Source of the DNA: [Mycobacterium] zoologicum
Lineage (GTDB): Bacteria; Actinomycetota; Actinomycetes; Mycobacteriales; Mycobacteriaceae
Assembly: GCF_020172665.1 (NCBI RefSeq)
Contig: NZ_CP083985.1
Span: forward strand, 135 to 30,959
Direction: 5' to 3'
DNA: 30,825 nucleotides
Shown: piece by piece, positions 24,702 through 30,825 of the stretch
Layout: every line of letters starts with the position of its first letter
Numbering within the stretch: the stretch's first letter is position 1
Notes under the pieces: model-generated
What the model was told of the DNA's origin: nothing
Seen by the model: only the letters and a program-made list of their open reading frames with translations
Databases searched by the model: none
Made by a program: the position numbers and the translations under genes

Positions 24702-24767
24702 ACGTAGATGGAAACGTATATGAACAGATATGCCGAACGCAAGAGAAGGTGATAAAAACATATATGT
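24702..24767. promoter_or_regulatory. Iterated ACNNANATG motif between whiB5 and the XRE gene
   Basis: Four related 9-mers in one orientation: ACGTAGATG (24702), ACGTATATG (24714), ACAGATATG (24724) and ACATATATG (24758). The last extends to the perfect palindrome ACATATATGT (24758-24767). The second and third are 10 bases apart, one helical turn. The stretch is strikingly AT-rich for this genome. It may bind the XRE regulator or another factor. Confidence 0.55.
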
Positions 24768-24790
24768 AACTAGTGAAGGGCCAGGCTGTG

Positions 24791-24796
24791 TACTAT
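24791..24796 (+). promoter_or_regulatory. Candidate -10 element of the XRE gene
   Basis: TACTAT lies 23 bases before the ATG at 24820, matching the mycobacterial -10 pattern. No convincing -35 hexamer is seen at the usual spacing, so an activator or the upstream repeated motif may matter. Confidence 0.35.
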
Positions 24797-24819
24797 CCGG
24801 ACATGGCCTGGGCGCAACG

Positions 24820-25590
24820 ATGAGCCGTGAGGCAGCGGGCGCGGCCATCCGGGCCCTGCGGGAGGCGCGCGACTGGTCGCTGGCAGACCTCGCCGCCGCC
24901 ACCGGCGTCAGCATCATGGGCTTGAGCTACCTGGAGCGCGGAGCGCGCAAGGCTCACAAAAGCACAGTTCAGAAGGTTGAGAATGGGCTCGGCCTGCCGC
25001 CGGGCACCTATTCTCGGCTGTTGATGGCCGACGATCCCGACGCCGAACTCGCCCAGTTGATGTCGGTCGCCGCACCTCCAGCGTCGTCTGCCAGGCCCGC
25101 CGGAGCGGTCGTCGTCGACCGCCACAGCGACACTGAAGTCCTGGAGGGATACGCCGAAGCGCAACTCGACGCCCTGCGTTCGGTGATCGCCAGACTGCCT
25201 TCGGAAGCATCAGACGAATACGAGACGTATATTCTTTCCGTGATCGCGCAGTGCGTGACGGCGGAGATGTTGGCGGCCAGTTCCTGGCGGGTGGCCGTCA
25301 ACGCCGGCGCCGGTCACGCGGACCGGCTCATGGCGCACCTGCAGGCGCTGGAAGTCACCCGCGCCGACCTGTTGGCCCGGATGCCCGCCAGCCTGACCAG
25401 CCGGTTCGACCAGGCGTGCACACGCTCGGCGCTGCCGGAACCGGTGATCGCCGGGTTGCTCGGCATCACCGTCGAGGAGATGTGGGACATCCGGAACACC
25501 GGCGTGATCCCGCCGGGAGCACTGGCCCGGGTGCGCGCGTTCGCCGACGCCGAAGCAACCGACCGACACAACGAGGGGGCGCAACGGTGA
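24820..25590 (+). CDS. XRE-family transcriptional regulator (Rv0023-like)
   Basis: A 256-residue regulator, the same length as M. tuberculosis Rv0023. The N-terminal helix-turn-helix domain (about 6-62) reads AGAAIRALREARDWSLADLAAATGVSIMGLSYLERGARKAHKSTVQKVENGLGLPPGTY. A longer C-terminal region (residues about 95-250) is helical and ends with a second short DNA-binding-like segment (LLGITVEEMWDIRNTGVIPPGALARVRAFA). The ATG at 24820 was chosen because it matches the family start; an in-frame ATG at 24730 would translate the AT-rich repeated region. The stop overlaps the GTG of the NlpC/P60 gene (GTGA), so the two are coupled. Confidence 0.9.
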   Translation: MSREAAGAAIRALREARDWSLADLAAATGVSIMGLSYLERGARKAHKSTVQKVENGLGLPPGTYSRLLMADDPDAELAQLMSVAAPPASSARPAGAVVVDRHSDTEVLEGYAEAQLDALRSVIARLPSEASDEYETYILSVIAQCVTAEMLAASSWRVAVNAGAGHADRLMAHLQALEVTRADLLARMPASLTSRFDQACTRSALPEPVIAGLLGITVEEMWDIRNTGVIPPGALARVRAFADAEATDRHNEGAQR

Positions 25591-26411
25591 ACAGTGAGCT
25601 GGACCTGCTGACCAGGGCCCACGCGCTCTTCGGCGCCGGGGGGCAGCCGGCGACGTTGGATGCCGGACTCGATCGCTATGCCGATCTGCTGGAACGGAAC
25701 GCGAACAGCTACACCGGCCCGGCGCACGAGCGCTATCGGCAGACGGTAGGTGCCCAGCGGGCACGGCTGTTGGCGAATGCGCGTACCGATGCGGCCGCAA
25801 CGGCTGTGCTGGCCGCCGCGTTCGCCGACCATGCCCACGGCCGGCAGCAGACGGCAGGGGTACTGGCCGCGGCGCGCGCCGACGGGCCGGCCGCCGACTC
25901 TCCGCTGGCGCAGCGGGAGGCCATGCGCCGGCGCGCGGCACGACTGCGAGCCCAACGTGCCCACGTGCTCTCGGCACACCGGCGTGCCCGGGCGCACCGG
26001 GCCGGGTTGGCACGGCTGCGGTATCGCGGTGCGCGACGTCGTGTGGACCCGAATCGGTTGCGGCTGCCCAACACTCGCGCCGGGGCGGCGGTGCGTGCGG
26101 CGCTGTCGCGGATCGGCAGACCGTACGTCTGGGGTGCCACCGGGCCGGACCGATTCGACTGCTCGGGCCTGACCCAGTGGGCGTACCGCCAGGCCGGCGT
26201 ACCGCTGTCGCGCACCACCTACACCCAGATCTACGACGGAATTCCGGTGGCGCGCTCCGAGATTCGGCCAGGTGACCTGGTGTTCCCCAGCACCGGCCAC
26301 GTCCAGATGGCGATCGGGAACAATCTGGTGGTCGAAGCCCCACACCCCGGTGCGGCGGTTCAGATCAGCCCGCTGGGCGGATATGTCGCGATTCGGCGCC
26401 CGGTGTCCTGA
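25587..26411 (+). CDS. NlpC/P60 peptidase (Rv0024-like)
   Basis: A 274-residue protein (281 in M. tuberculosis). The C-terminal NlpC/P60 domain (about 165-274) is complete: Cys192 in FDCSGLTQWAY, His238 in TGHVQMAIG and His253 in EAPHPG. These enzymes cut the D-Glu/meso-DAP bond of peptidoglycan stems. The N-terminal part is a helical, Ala/Arg-rich region that starts ELDLLTRAHALFGAGG. No signal peptide is obvious, so export may need another route; the neighbouring EspC-like gene makes a type VII link plausible but unproven. It starts with GTG at 25587 overlapping the XRE stop. Confidence 0.92.
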   Translation: MNSELDLLTRAHALFGAGGQPATLDAGLDRYADLLERNANSYTGPAHERYRQTVGAQRARLLANARTDAAATAVLAAAFADHAHGRQQTAGVLAAARADGPAADSPLAQREAMRRRAARLRAQRAHVLSAHRRARAHRAGLARLRYRGARRRVDPNRLRLPNTRAGAAVRAALSRIGRPYVWGATGPDRFDCSGLTQWAYRQAGVPLSRTTYTQIYDGIPVARSEIRPGDLVFPSTGHVQMAIGNNLVVEAPHPGAAVQISPLGGYVAIRRPVS

Positions 26412-26489
26412 GGAGTCCACAGCCCCCGGTCGGGTGAATTGTCGGCGTCGCGTGCCCTGCGTAGTGTCACCGGCCATGGAGCGGTCAGC

Positions 26490-27836
26490 GTGACGACTCG
26501 CGACGACGTGTTGGACGTGATTCACCGGATCGAGACGGCCGGGAACGCGGGTGAGGCGACGCGTGCGGCACAGGCCGCCTTGACTCTGCCGCTGCCGTCG
26601 GCGGGTTATGACCGGGTACTGGATCAGCTGCGCACGGCGTATCCGCGAATCGTCGGGGCGGCAGCTACCGAGCAGCAGGGCGCCGCAGCACAGGCCATGA
26701 AGGAAGCTGAAGCGGAACTGCGCCAACAGCTCTCGGCAACAGCGGAATTCGACCGGCACATCCTAGAAGCGTTGCGTCACGCCGGCCAGAACACAGTGGA
26801 GGGCCGTCGCCGCCTCGACAACCTGGAGGCCGAGATCGTCGGCGCGGCGCGGGCGTGGGATCTGAGCACCGCGGCCGGGTCCCGCGAGTTCCAGCGTTAC
26901 CTGATCGGCAAACTGGGCGAGATCATCCGGGTGGTCGCCGCAGCCGACGACGACGACACCGCCAAGCAGGAGCTGACGACCGCGCTCACGGCGTTGTACA
27001 CCGACAACACCGGCCGCGATGAGTCATCACCGGCCGCGCAGCCCCCCGCGGGTGTCACCGACCCGGTGTTGATGCCCGATGTCCCGGCAAAGGCAGGTCC
27101 CGACGAGGAGGATCCCTGGCTCGACCCCGACCTGGACGACGCTTACCTCGACGACGAACTGGAGCCCGAACCCGGTCCTGCGGCCGCAGCGCACTACCAG
27201 CCCGGGATGCCGTCGATGCCCCCGAACTTCGGCGGCGAATCGCCGGGCTTCGGCGGAATGCCGGCGGGGATGTCGCCCGGTTTGCCGCTGGCCGGACTGG
27301 GCTCGGACCCGTTCGACGACATCGGTGACCAGGAGTACCCGAGAGAGACCGAGGCCGAAGACGCTGGGCCGGAGGACAAGGCTGACACGGACACCGCCGC
27401 CGACGCTGATGACGCCGGCGGACCCGCACCGGAGCCTCCGGCCGACGACGGGCCGGTGACCGTGCGGCTGCCGGACGGGCAGACCACTAGCGTCGCCGAT
27501 CCGCAGCTGGCCGCAGCCATGCAGGCCGCCGCGGACGGCACGCCGGTGGCGGAGGCGTTCCGTCGGCAGGGGATCGCCATCCCGCCGCCGGGCACACCCG
27601 TGACCGCCCCCGTGGACCAGGCGCAACTTCAGCCCGGTGATATCGGGGTGTTCACCGACCGCCATGCGCTCGCCGTGGGCGATGGCCGGGCCCTGCTCGA
27701 CGGGCAGCTCCACCTGGCCGGCAACTTGCGGGGGCCCGGATTCCTGGGCTGGCAGCATCCCCCGATCCGCGCCGGCGGGCCGGCACCGGTCCCCGAACCC
27801 GTCCCTACACACACCGCCGGTTACCGGTGGGCTTGA
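26490..27836 (+). CDS. Rv0026-like protein with degenerate P60-like tail
   Basis: A 448-residue protein matching M. tuberculosis Rv0026 in position and length. The N-terminal half (about 1-185) is helical (DVLDVIHRIETAGNAGEATRAAQAAL, ...YLIGKLGEIIRVVAAADDDD) and may belong to the DUF4226-type mycobacterial group. A middle linker (about 190-320) is acidic and rich in Pro, Gly and Met. The C-terminal segment PGDIGVFTDRHALAVGDGRALLDGQLHLAG resembles the PGDLVF...GHVQMAIGNNLVVEA part of the preceding peptidase, but the catalytic Cys motif is absent. The GTG at 26490 was chosen for length and a GGAGCGG site; a TTG at 26439 is an alternative. Function unknown. Confidence 0.75.
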   Translation: MTTRDDVLDVIHRIETAGNAGEATRAAQAALTLPLPSAGYDRVLDQLRTAYPRIVGAAATEQQGAAAQAMKEAEAELRQQLSATAEFDRHILEALRHAGQNTVEGRRRLDNLEAEIVGAARAWDLSTAAGSREFQRYLIGKLGEIIRVVAAADDDDTAKQELTTALTALYTDNTGRDESSPAAQPPAGVTDPVLMPDVPAKAGPDEEDPWLDPDLDDAYLDDELEPEPGPAAAAHYQPGMPSMPPNFGGESPGFGGMPAGMSPGLPLAGLGSDPFDDIGDQEYPRETEAEDAGPEDKADTDTAADADDAGGPAPEPPADDGPVTVRLPDGQTTSVADPQLAAAMQAAADGTPVAEAFRRQGIAIPPPGTPVTAPVDQAQLQPGDIGVFTDRHALAVGDGRALLDGQLHLAGNLRGPGFLGWQHPPIRAGGPAPVPEPVPTHTAGYRWA

Positions 27837-27882
27837 AAATCGCCGTCTCAACCGTCATCGTCGACTAGCCAGGGAGGTAAAC

Positions 27883-28197
27883 ATGCCACAGGAGATCCAC
27901 GTCAACAACGCCGTGCTCACCAAGGCGGCCGGAAACCACCAAGAGACGTCCGACTACCTGGCTACCGTGTCGGCCTCCCACGAGGGCATCCGGGCGATGC
28001 TGAGCTCGCTCGGGCCGATCTACGGTGACCTGCGTCAGGCCGCGGACTCGATGCTCGACGCCCGCAAGGGCTGCTACGACAGCCAGGCAGGCGAGCATTC
28101 GGACGTGGCCGGCAACCTGCACGGCGCAGTGTCAACGTGGAACAAGCACGAAGACGACGCGGCCAGGTCCTTCCGGAACCTCACCGATGGGCGCTGA
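27883..28197 (+). CDS. EspC-like type VII secretion-associated protein (Rv0027-like)
   Basis: A 104-residue helical protein (105 in Rv0027). The opening IHVNNAVLTKAAGNHQETSDYLATV matches the EspC/DUF2580 pattern of a short strand followed by a His-containing helix. A second long helix spans about 33-60. The C-terminal part has WNKHE (86-90) where EspC-type secretion signals carry Y-x3-D/E; a true Tyr version is not seen. Members of the wider family are secreted by ESX systems, but no ESX core genes are here. It has an excellent AGGGAGG ribosome binding site and overlaps the next gene (TGATG). Confidence 0.8.
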   Translation: MPQEIHVNNAVLTKAAGNHQETSDYLATVSASHEGIRAMLSSLGPIYGDLRQAADSMLDARKGCYDSQAGEHSDVAGNLHGAVSTWNKHEDDAARSFRNLTDGR

Positions 28198-28511
28198 TGA
28201 CTGAGCCGAATCCGGCATATGACACCGCGCATCCCAGCGGCGACGTGCTGTTCCGGTCCTGCCGCGGCGGTTATCTGCACAGCGTGGCGCTGAGCGAGAC
28301 AGCCATGGGGGCCGACGTCTCTCGGCTGGCCGAGGCGATCGTGCTGACGGCCGAGGTGTCGTTCCTCAAGGCGGCGTTGGAGATCCGGGCCGACATGGTC
28401 ACCACCGGGCACGCGCCCTCAGCTGCGGTGCCCACCAACGACGATCTTCGGGTGGCCACCGAGCGTCTGGTGGAACACCGACTGCACGGCGACCGGCACA
28501 CCGGGCGTTAA
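28197..28511 (+). CDS. Small conserved mycobacterial protein (Rv0028-like)
   Basis: A 104-residue protein with the conserved text HPSGDVLFRSCRGGYLHSVALSETAMGADVSRLAEAIVLTAEVSFLKAALEIRADMVTTGHAPSAAVPTNDDL, recognisable as the Rv0028 family (a short DUF found beside EspC-like genes). No membrane segment or catalytic motif is seen. Its start overlaps the stop of the EspC-like gene, so the pair is co-translated and the products may form a complex; this is inference. Confidence 0.8.
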   Translation: MTEPNPAYDTAHPSGDVLFRSCRGGYLHSVALSETAMGADVSRLAEAIVLTAEVSFLKAALEIRADMVTTGHAPSAAVPTNDDLRVATERLVEHRLHGDRHTGR

Positions 28512-28666
28512 GTCACCCACTGCCCGGCGGCATCGGCCCTCGGTGCAATGCCGTCGGGTGCGTCGATCACCGTGTCACCGAACAGGTTTCGGGCGCGCTC
28601 CAGCAGCGCGAGCACTTCGCTCAGCGTTGCTTCACATCCCGTACCCGGGGACCCGACGTCGGCCAT
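28508..28666 (-). CDS. Possible small minus-strand ORF or gene remnant
   Basis: A 52-residue ORF from the ATG at 28664-28666: MADVGSPGTGCEATLSEVLALLERARNLFGDTVIDAPDGIAPRADAAGQWVT. The segment EVLALLERARNLFGD looks like the start of the Rv0024-type peptidase in this window (ELDLLTRAHALFGAGG), so it may be a truncated paralogue rather than a working gene. It converges on the Rv0028-like gene and overlaps its stop. No ribosome binding site is evident. Confidence 0.35.
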   Translation of the reverse strand: MADVGSPGTGCEATLSEVLALLERARNLFGDTVIDAPDGIAPRADAAGQWVT

Positions 28667-28748
28667 GAAATGCACGCTACCGACCTGCTGTGGGGCTGAC
28701 AATTCACGACACACAGGGGTTGGGGATAGCCAACGGTACGCTTGCGCG

Positions 28749-30362
28749 GTGGCACTATTCGGTCGACGGTCGGCGCGCCAGCGCCTCCGGAGCGCGGCCC
28801 GGGAGTCGCTGACGATCCCGGCGTTCAGCGCTCCGGTCGACTGCAGTGCCTGGGTGCTCGGCGGACTGTGGCCCGCAGAGTTGGCGACGGTGACGCCGGC
28901 GACGGCTCAGCTGGCCGAGTACCTGGACGCCGATCTGCGGCGCATTGCAGATTCGGCGAACGAAAAGCTGCATGCGATCGGTCGATCGGGGCTGGCGGGT
29001 CAGGCGCGGCAGACCGCCGAGTCCAGAGTGATCAACGTGGCCAGGGCGTTCGCCGTACTTCGGGTGGAGTCGACGGTGCGCTATCTGCACAACGAGGCCC
29101 TGGAGTTTCGTCCGCAGTACGCCAGCCTGAATTCGGCCCCGCCCCCGGCGGCGGTGACCGAGCAGATCCCGGCCCCGGTAGAGCCGGAACCCGTCGCGGT
29201 GGAACTGCCTCGCCCGGTCGATCCGCCCCCGGAGGCCCCGAGACCCGCGGCCCGTCATCGGATGCCGGAGCCGGTCGTGGTCGAGGCGCCGCCCGCGCCG
29301 CTTCCCGAGCCCGAGTCCGAGCCCGAGTCCGAGCCCGCGCCGGTCCCGGAGGTGGCGGAGCCGGCTCCCGAGGTGCCGGTGGCGGAGGAGCCGGTTGTTG
29401 TGCCGCCGGTTGTTGTGGAGCCCGTGTTGGTGGAACCGGTGGTGGCGGAGCCAGTGGTGGAGCCACCGGTTGAGGTTGTGCTTCCGGTCGAGGTGGTGCC
29501 GGTCGTCGAGGTGCCCGTCGTCGAGGTGCCGGTTGTGGTCCCGCCACCGGAGCCGGTGGTGGCCCTGCCGCCCCCGCCCGAGCCGGTTGTGGTCAGGCCG
29601 GAGTCTTCCGAGCCGACGGTTCTCATTCCGGTGGAGCCCGAACCGCCCGTCGTCGTCGCGGCCGAGCCCGAACCGCCCGTCGTACCCGCCACGCCACCCC
29701 CGGCCCCGCCGGCCGTGACCGAATCCGATGACCAGCGCCTGCAGCGCCTGCTGGCGTTCGTCGCGCGCCAGGAGCCCGGCCTGAGCTGGGCCGTCGGCAG
29801 CTTCGCCGACGGCAAGACCGTGCTGGTCACCGACCTGGCCCACGGCTGGATCCCGTCCGGGATCGAGCTGCCGGCCGAAGTGCACCTGCTCGGTCCCGGG
29901 CAACGAACCGGCACCGCGGCCGCCATGCTGGGCGACGCAACGGCGTCGGCCATTTACCACCCCGGCGATCGGCTGGGCTGGGCCAGCGACTTCGGCGTGA
30001 CCGAAGCCTCGGTACAGCCTCGCGAACTGGACGCCGTCGACGACCTCGGCTGGCAGCTCAGTGAGGCCACCCACTGGCGTGACGGGCTGCCGCGGATGGC
30101 CAACACTCTGGTGAAGGCTGGTGCGACCGGCACCGGTGTGGCCGACGCTGAAATCGACTTACTGCGAGTGCATCTGGACACCGTGCGCTATCAGCTGCTC
30201 GCGCAGTATCCCGGCGCCGACGCCGCTCTGGTGCTCAACTGCATGCTGCTGGCCGCGACCGAGGGCATCGCCGCTGGCGATGGGGTCTCGGCCAACTACC
30301 ACTACAGCTGGTTCCGTGCGCTCAGCGCTCCGCAGCCCAGCCAGTGGGACCCGCAGAAGTAA
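28749..30362 (+). CDS. Rv0029-like protein with a long Pro/Val/Glu-rich linker
   Basis: A 537-residue protein in three parts. The N-terminal domain (1-130) reads VALFGRRSARQRLRSAARESLTIPAFSAPVDCSAWVLGGLWPAE... and is helical. A linker (about 130-325) is almost only Pro, Val, Glu and Ala, with repeats such as VEVPV and EPES. The C-terminal domain (325-537) begins DDQRLQRLLAFVARQEPGLSWAVGSFADG and resembles the DUF5631/5632-type region of M. tuberculosis Rv0029 (365 aa), so the linker accounts for most of the extra length. No signal peptide or membrane helix is seen. I chose the GTG at 28749; the open frame extends further upstream with non-family text. Function unknown. Confidence 0.75.
   Translation: MALFGRRSARQRLRSAARESLTIPAFSAPVDCSAWVLGGLWPAELATVTPATAQLAEYLDADLRRIADSANEKLHAIGRSGLAGQARQTAESRVINVARAFAVLRVESTVRYLHNEALEFRPQYASLNSAPPPAAVTEQIPAPVEPEPVAVELPRPVDPPPEAPRPAARHRMPEPVVVEAPPAPLPEPESEPESEPAPVPEVAEPAPEVPVAEEPVVVPPVVVEPVLVEPVVAEPVVEPPVEVVLPVEVVPVVEVPVVEVPVVVPPPEPVVALPPPPEPVVVRPESSEPTVLIPVEPEPPVVVAAEPEPPVVPATPPPAPPAVTESDDQRLQRLLAFVARQEPGLSWAVGSFADGKTVLVTDLAHGWIPSGIELPAEVHLLGPGQRTGTAAAMLGDATASAIYHPGDRLGWASDFGVTEASVQPRELDAVDDLGWQLSEATHWRDGLPRMANTLVKAGATGTGVADAEIDLLRVHLDTVRYQLLAQYPGADAALVLNCMLLAATEGIAAGDGVSANYHYSWFRALSAPQPSQWDPQK
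29300..29715. repeat. Degenerate short tandem repeats coding the Pro/Val/Glu linker
   Basis: Runs of CCCGAGTCCGAG (12-base units, near 29305-29335) and GTCGTCGAGGTGCCC (15-base units, near 29500-29530), with many GAGCCGGTGGTG-like units. All periods are multiples of three, so length changes keep the frame. Confidence 0.7.
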
Positions 30363-30408
30363 GGCCGGCATTGAATTGACGCTACTCACACGGGCTCGAC
30401 ATACTAAG

Positions 30409-30703
30409 CCTTGATCCACCGATGAATGGGCTGGTTGTTGGGGTGTCGGAATGAGGAAAGTGCCCTCTGAGCTGGAAAGATTGGTGTTCTCTACGCAACA
30501 ATCCGACCAGCACAAGAAAGGCACTTCCAGTGCGAGTGTCCCACACGTTCGGTCCCGACTCCGCGGTGTTCGACGAGGACAACCTCGTGTCGTGCGCCGG
30601 GCTGGTCCCGGTGATGGCCCTGGCCGAGCAAGCTGGCCTGACACGGTTGTTGGACAACACAATTCACATCAGGTCGTCTCGGGTCAAGTCCGGGGCGGCT
30701 AAC
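30409..30703 (+). mobile_element. Left end of an IS1380-family element (copy 1), interrupted
   Basis: Begins CCTTGATCCACCGATGAAT at 30409, followed by a 121-base leader and the start of the transposase at 30530. It is cut at 30703, where a second, related left end begins. The same leader features (AGGAAAGTGCCCT, GAAAGGC-CTTCC just before the GTG) recur in copy 2, which defines the element end by comparison. Confidence 0.8.
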
Positions 30704-30748
30704 CCTCGATCCACCGATGAATCGCCTGTTCGGAGGGTGTTGATGTAA
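30530..30748 (+). pseudogene. IS1380-family transposase, N-terminal fragment
   Basis: The GTG at 30530 opens MRVSHTFGPDSAVFDEDNLVSCAGLVPVMALAEQAGLTRLLDNTIHIRSSRVKSGAANP, the characteristic N-terminus of mycobacterial IS1380-type DDE transposases (full length is normally above 400 residues). After GAANP the reading frame runs into the left end of the second element and stops at 30746-30748. Only about 58 genuine residues remain, so it cannot be functional. Confidence 0.85.
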
Positions 30749-30825
30749 GGAAAGTGCCCTTTGAGCTGGGATGATTGGAGTTACCACACTTCGATCAGCC
30801 CACGTTCAGAAAGGCGCTTCCGGTG
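30704..30825 (+). mobile_element. Left end of a second IS1380-family element (copy 2), cut by the contig end
   Basis: Begins CCTCGATCCACCGATGAAT at 30704, 295 bases after copy 1. Its leader is similar but not identical to copy 1 (roughly three-quarters matching by eye), so the two are different isoforms. The last three bases of the window (30823-30825) are the GTG start codon of its transposase. Confidence 0.8.

Noticed and set aside
23361..24707. A 448-codon plus-strand frame opposite pirin and whiB5
   Set aside because: Composition is typical of antisense GC-rich sequence, and it would run through two well-supported genes.
28755..30074. A 439-codon minus-strand frame with His/Arg-rich repeats
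   Set aside because: It is the antisense of the Pro/Val/Glu linker; the plus-strand protein has recognisable domains on both sides.

Overview
The window reads as a high-GC mycobacterial contig from the origin-proximal part of the chromosome. The gene order, protein sequences and GTG/ATGA junctions match the Mycobacterium tuberculosis block from Rv0007 (just after gyrA) to Rv0029, compared from memory; the species cannot be named. The left edge is artificial: bases 1-19 are the Tn5/Nextera mosaic end. The right edge lies inside a repeated insertion sequence, so the window is probably one whole short-read contig.

Layout. (1) 21-4276: the end of a DUF3566 membrane protein, tRNA-Ile and tRNA-Ala, cwsA, ppiA, a PH-domain membrane protein, crgA, a DUF881 protein and trpG. 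(2) 4270-13691, minus strand: fhaA, then the fhaB-pstP-rodA-pbpA-pknA-pknB operon. It joins Ser/Thr kinase signalling (PknA/PknB, the phosphatase PstP, the FHA readers FhaA/FhaB) to septal and elongation peptidoglycan synthesis (RodA, PbpA). All five junctions from fhaB to pknB are 4-base stop/start overlaps. (3) 13951-24191: an accessory block beginning at tRNA-Leu(CAG). It holds a GNAT/DUF1778 toxin-antitoxin pair with a third small ORF, a decayed spacer, a TetR regulator divergent from a six-gene oxidative operon (flavin monooxygenase, alpha/beta hydrolase, acyl-CoA synthetase, SDR, zinc alcohol dehydrogenase, DapB-like oxidoreductase), and a pirin. In M. tuberculosis the corresponding interval holds only Rv0021c. 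(4) 24240-30362: return to the conserved order, with whiB5, an XRE regulator (Rv0023-like), an NlpC/P60 protein (Rv0024-like), and Rv0026-, Rv0027- (EspC-like), Rv0028- and Rv0029-like genes. (5) 30409-30825: the left end of one IS1380-family element, interrupted by the left end of a second, related element.

The most distinctive system is the TetR-controlled operon. The divergent promoter region carries two 26-bp inverted repeats with GTAGACA/TGTCTAC arms, one lying over a good -35/-10 pair. The enzyme set fits, by inference, an alcohol -> ketone -> Baeyer-Villiger ester -> acid -> acyl-CoA route, or a mymA-like lipid modification pathway. Other points of interest are paired DnaA-box-like sites and an 18-bp palindrome upstream of the Rv0010c-like gene, an iterated ACNNANATG motif between whiB5 and the XRE gene, a degenerate P60-like tail on the Rv0026-like protein, and a roughly 195-residue Pro/Val/Glu-rich linker in the Rv0029-like protein.
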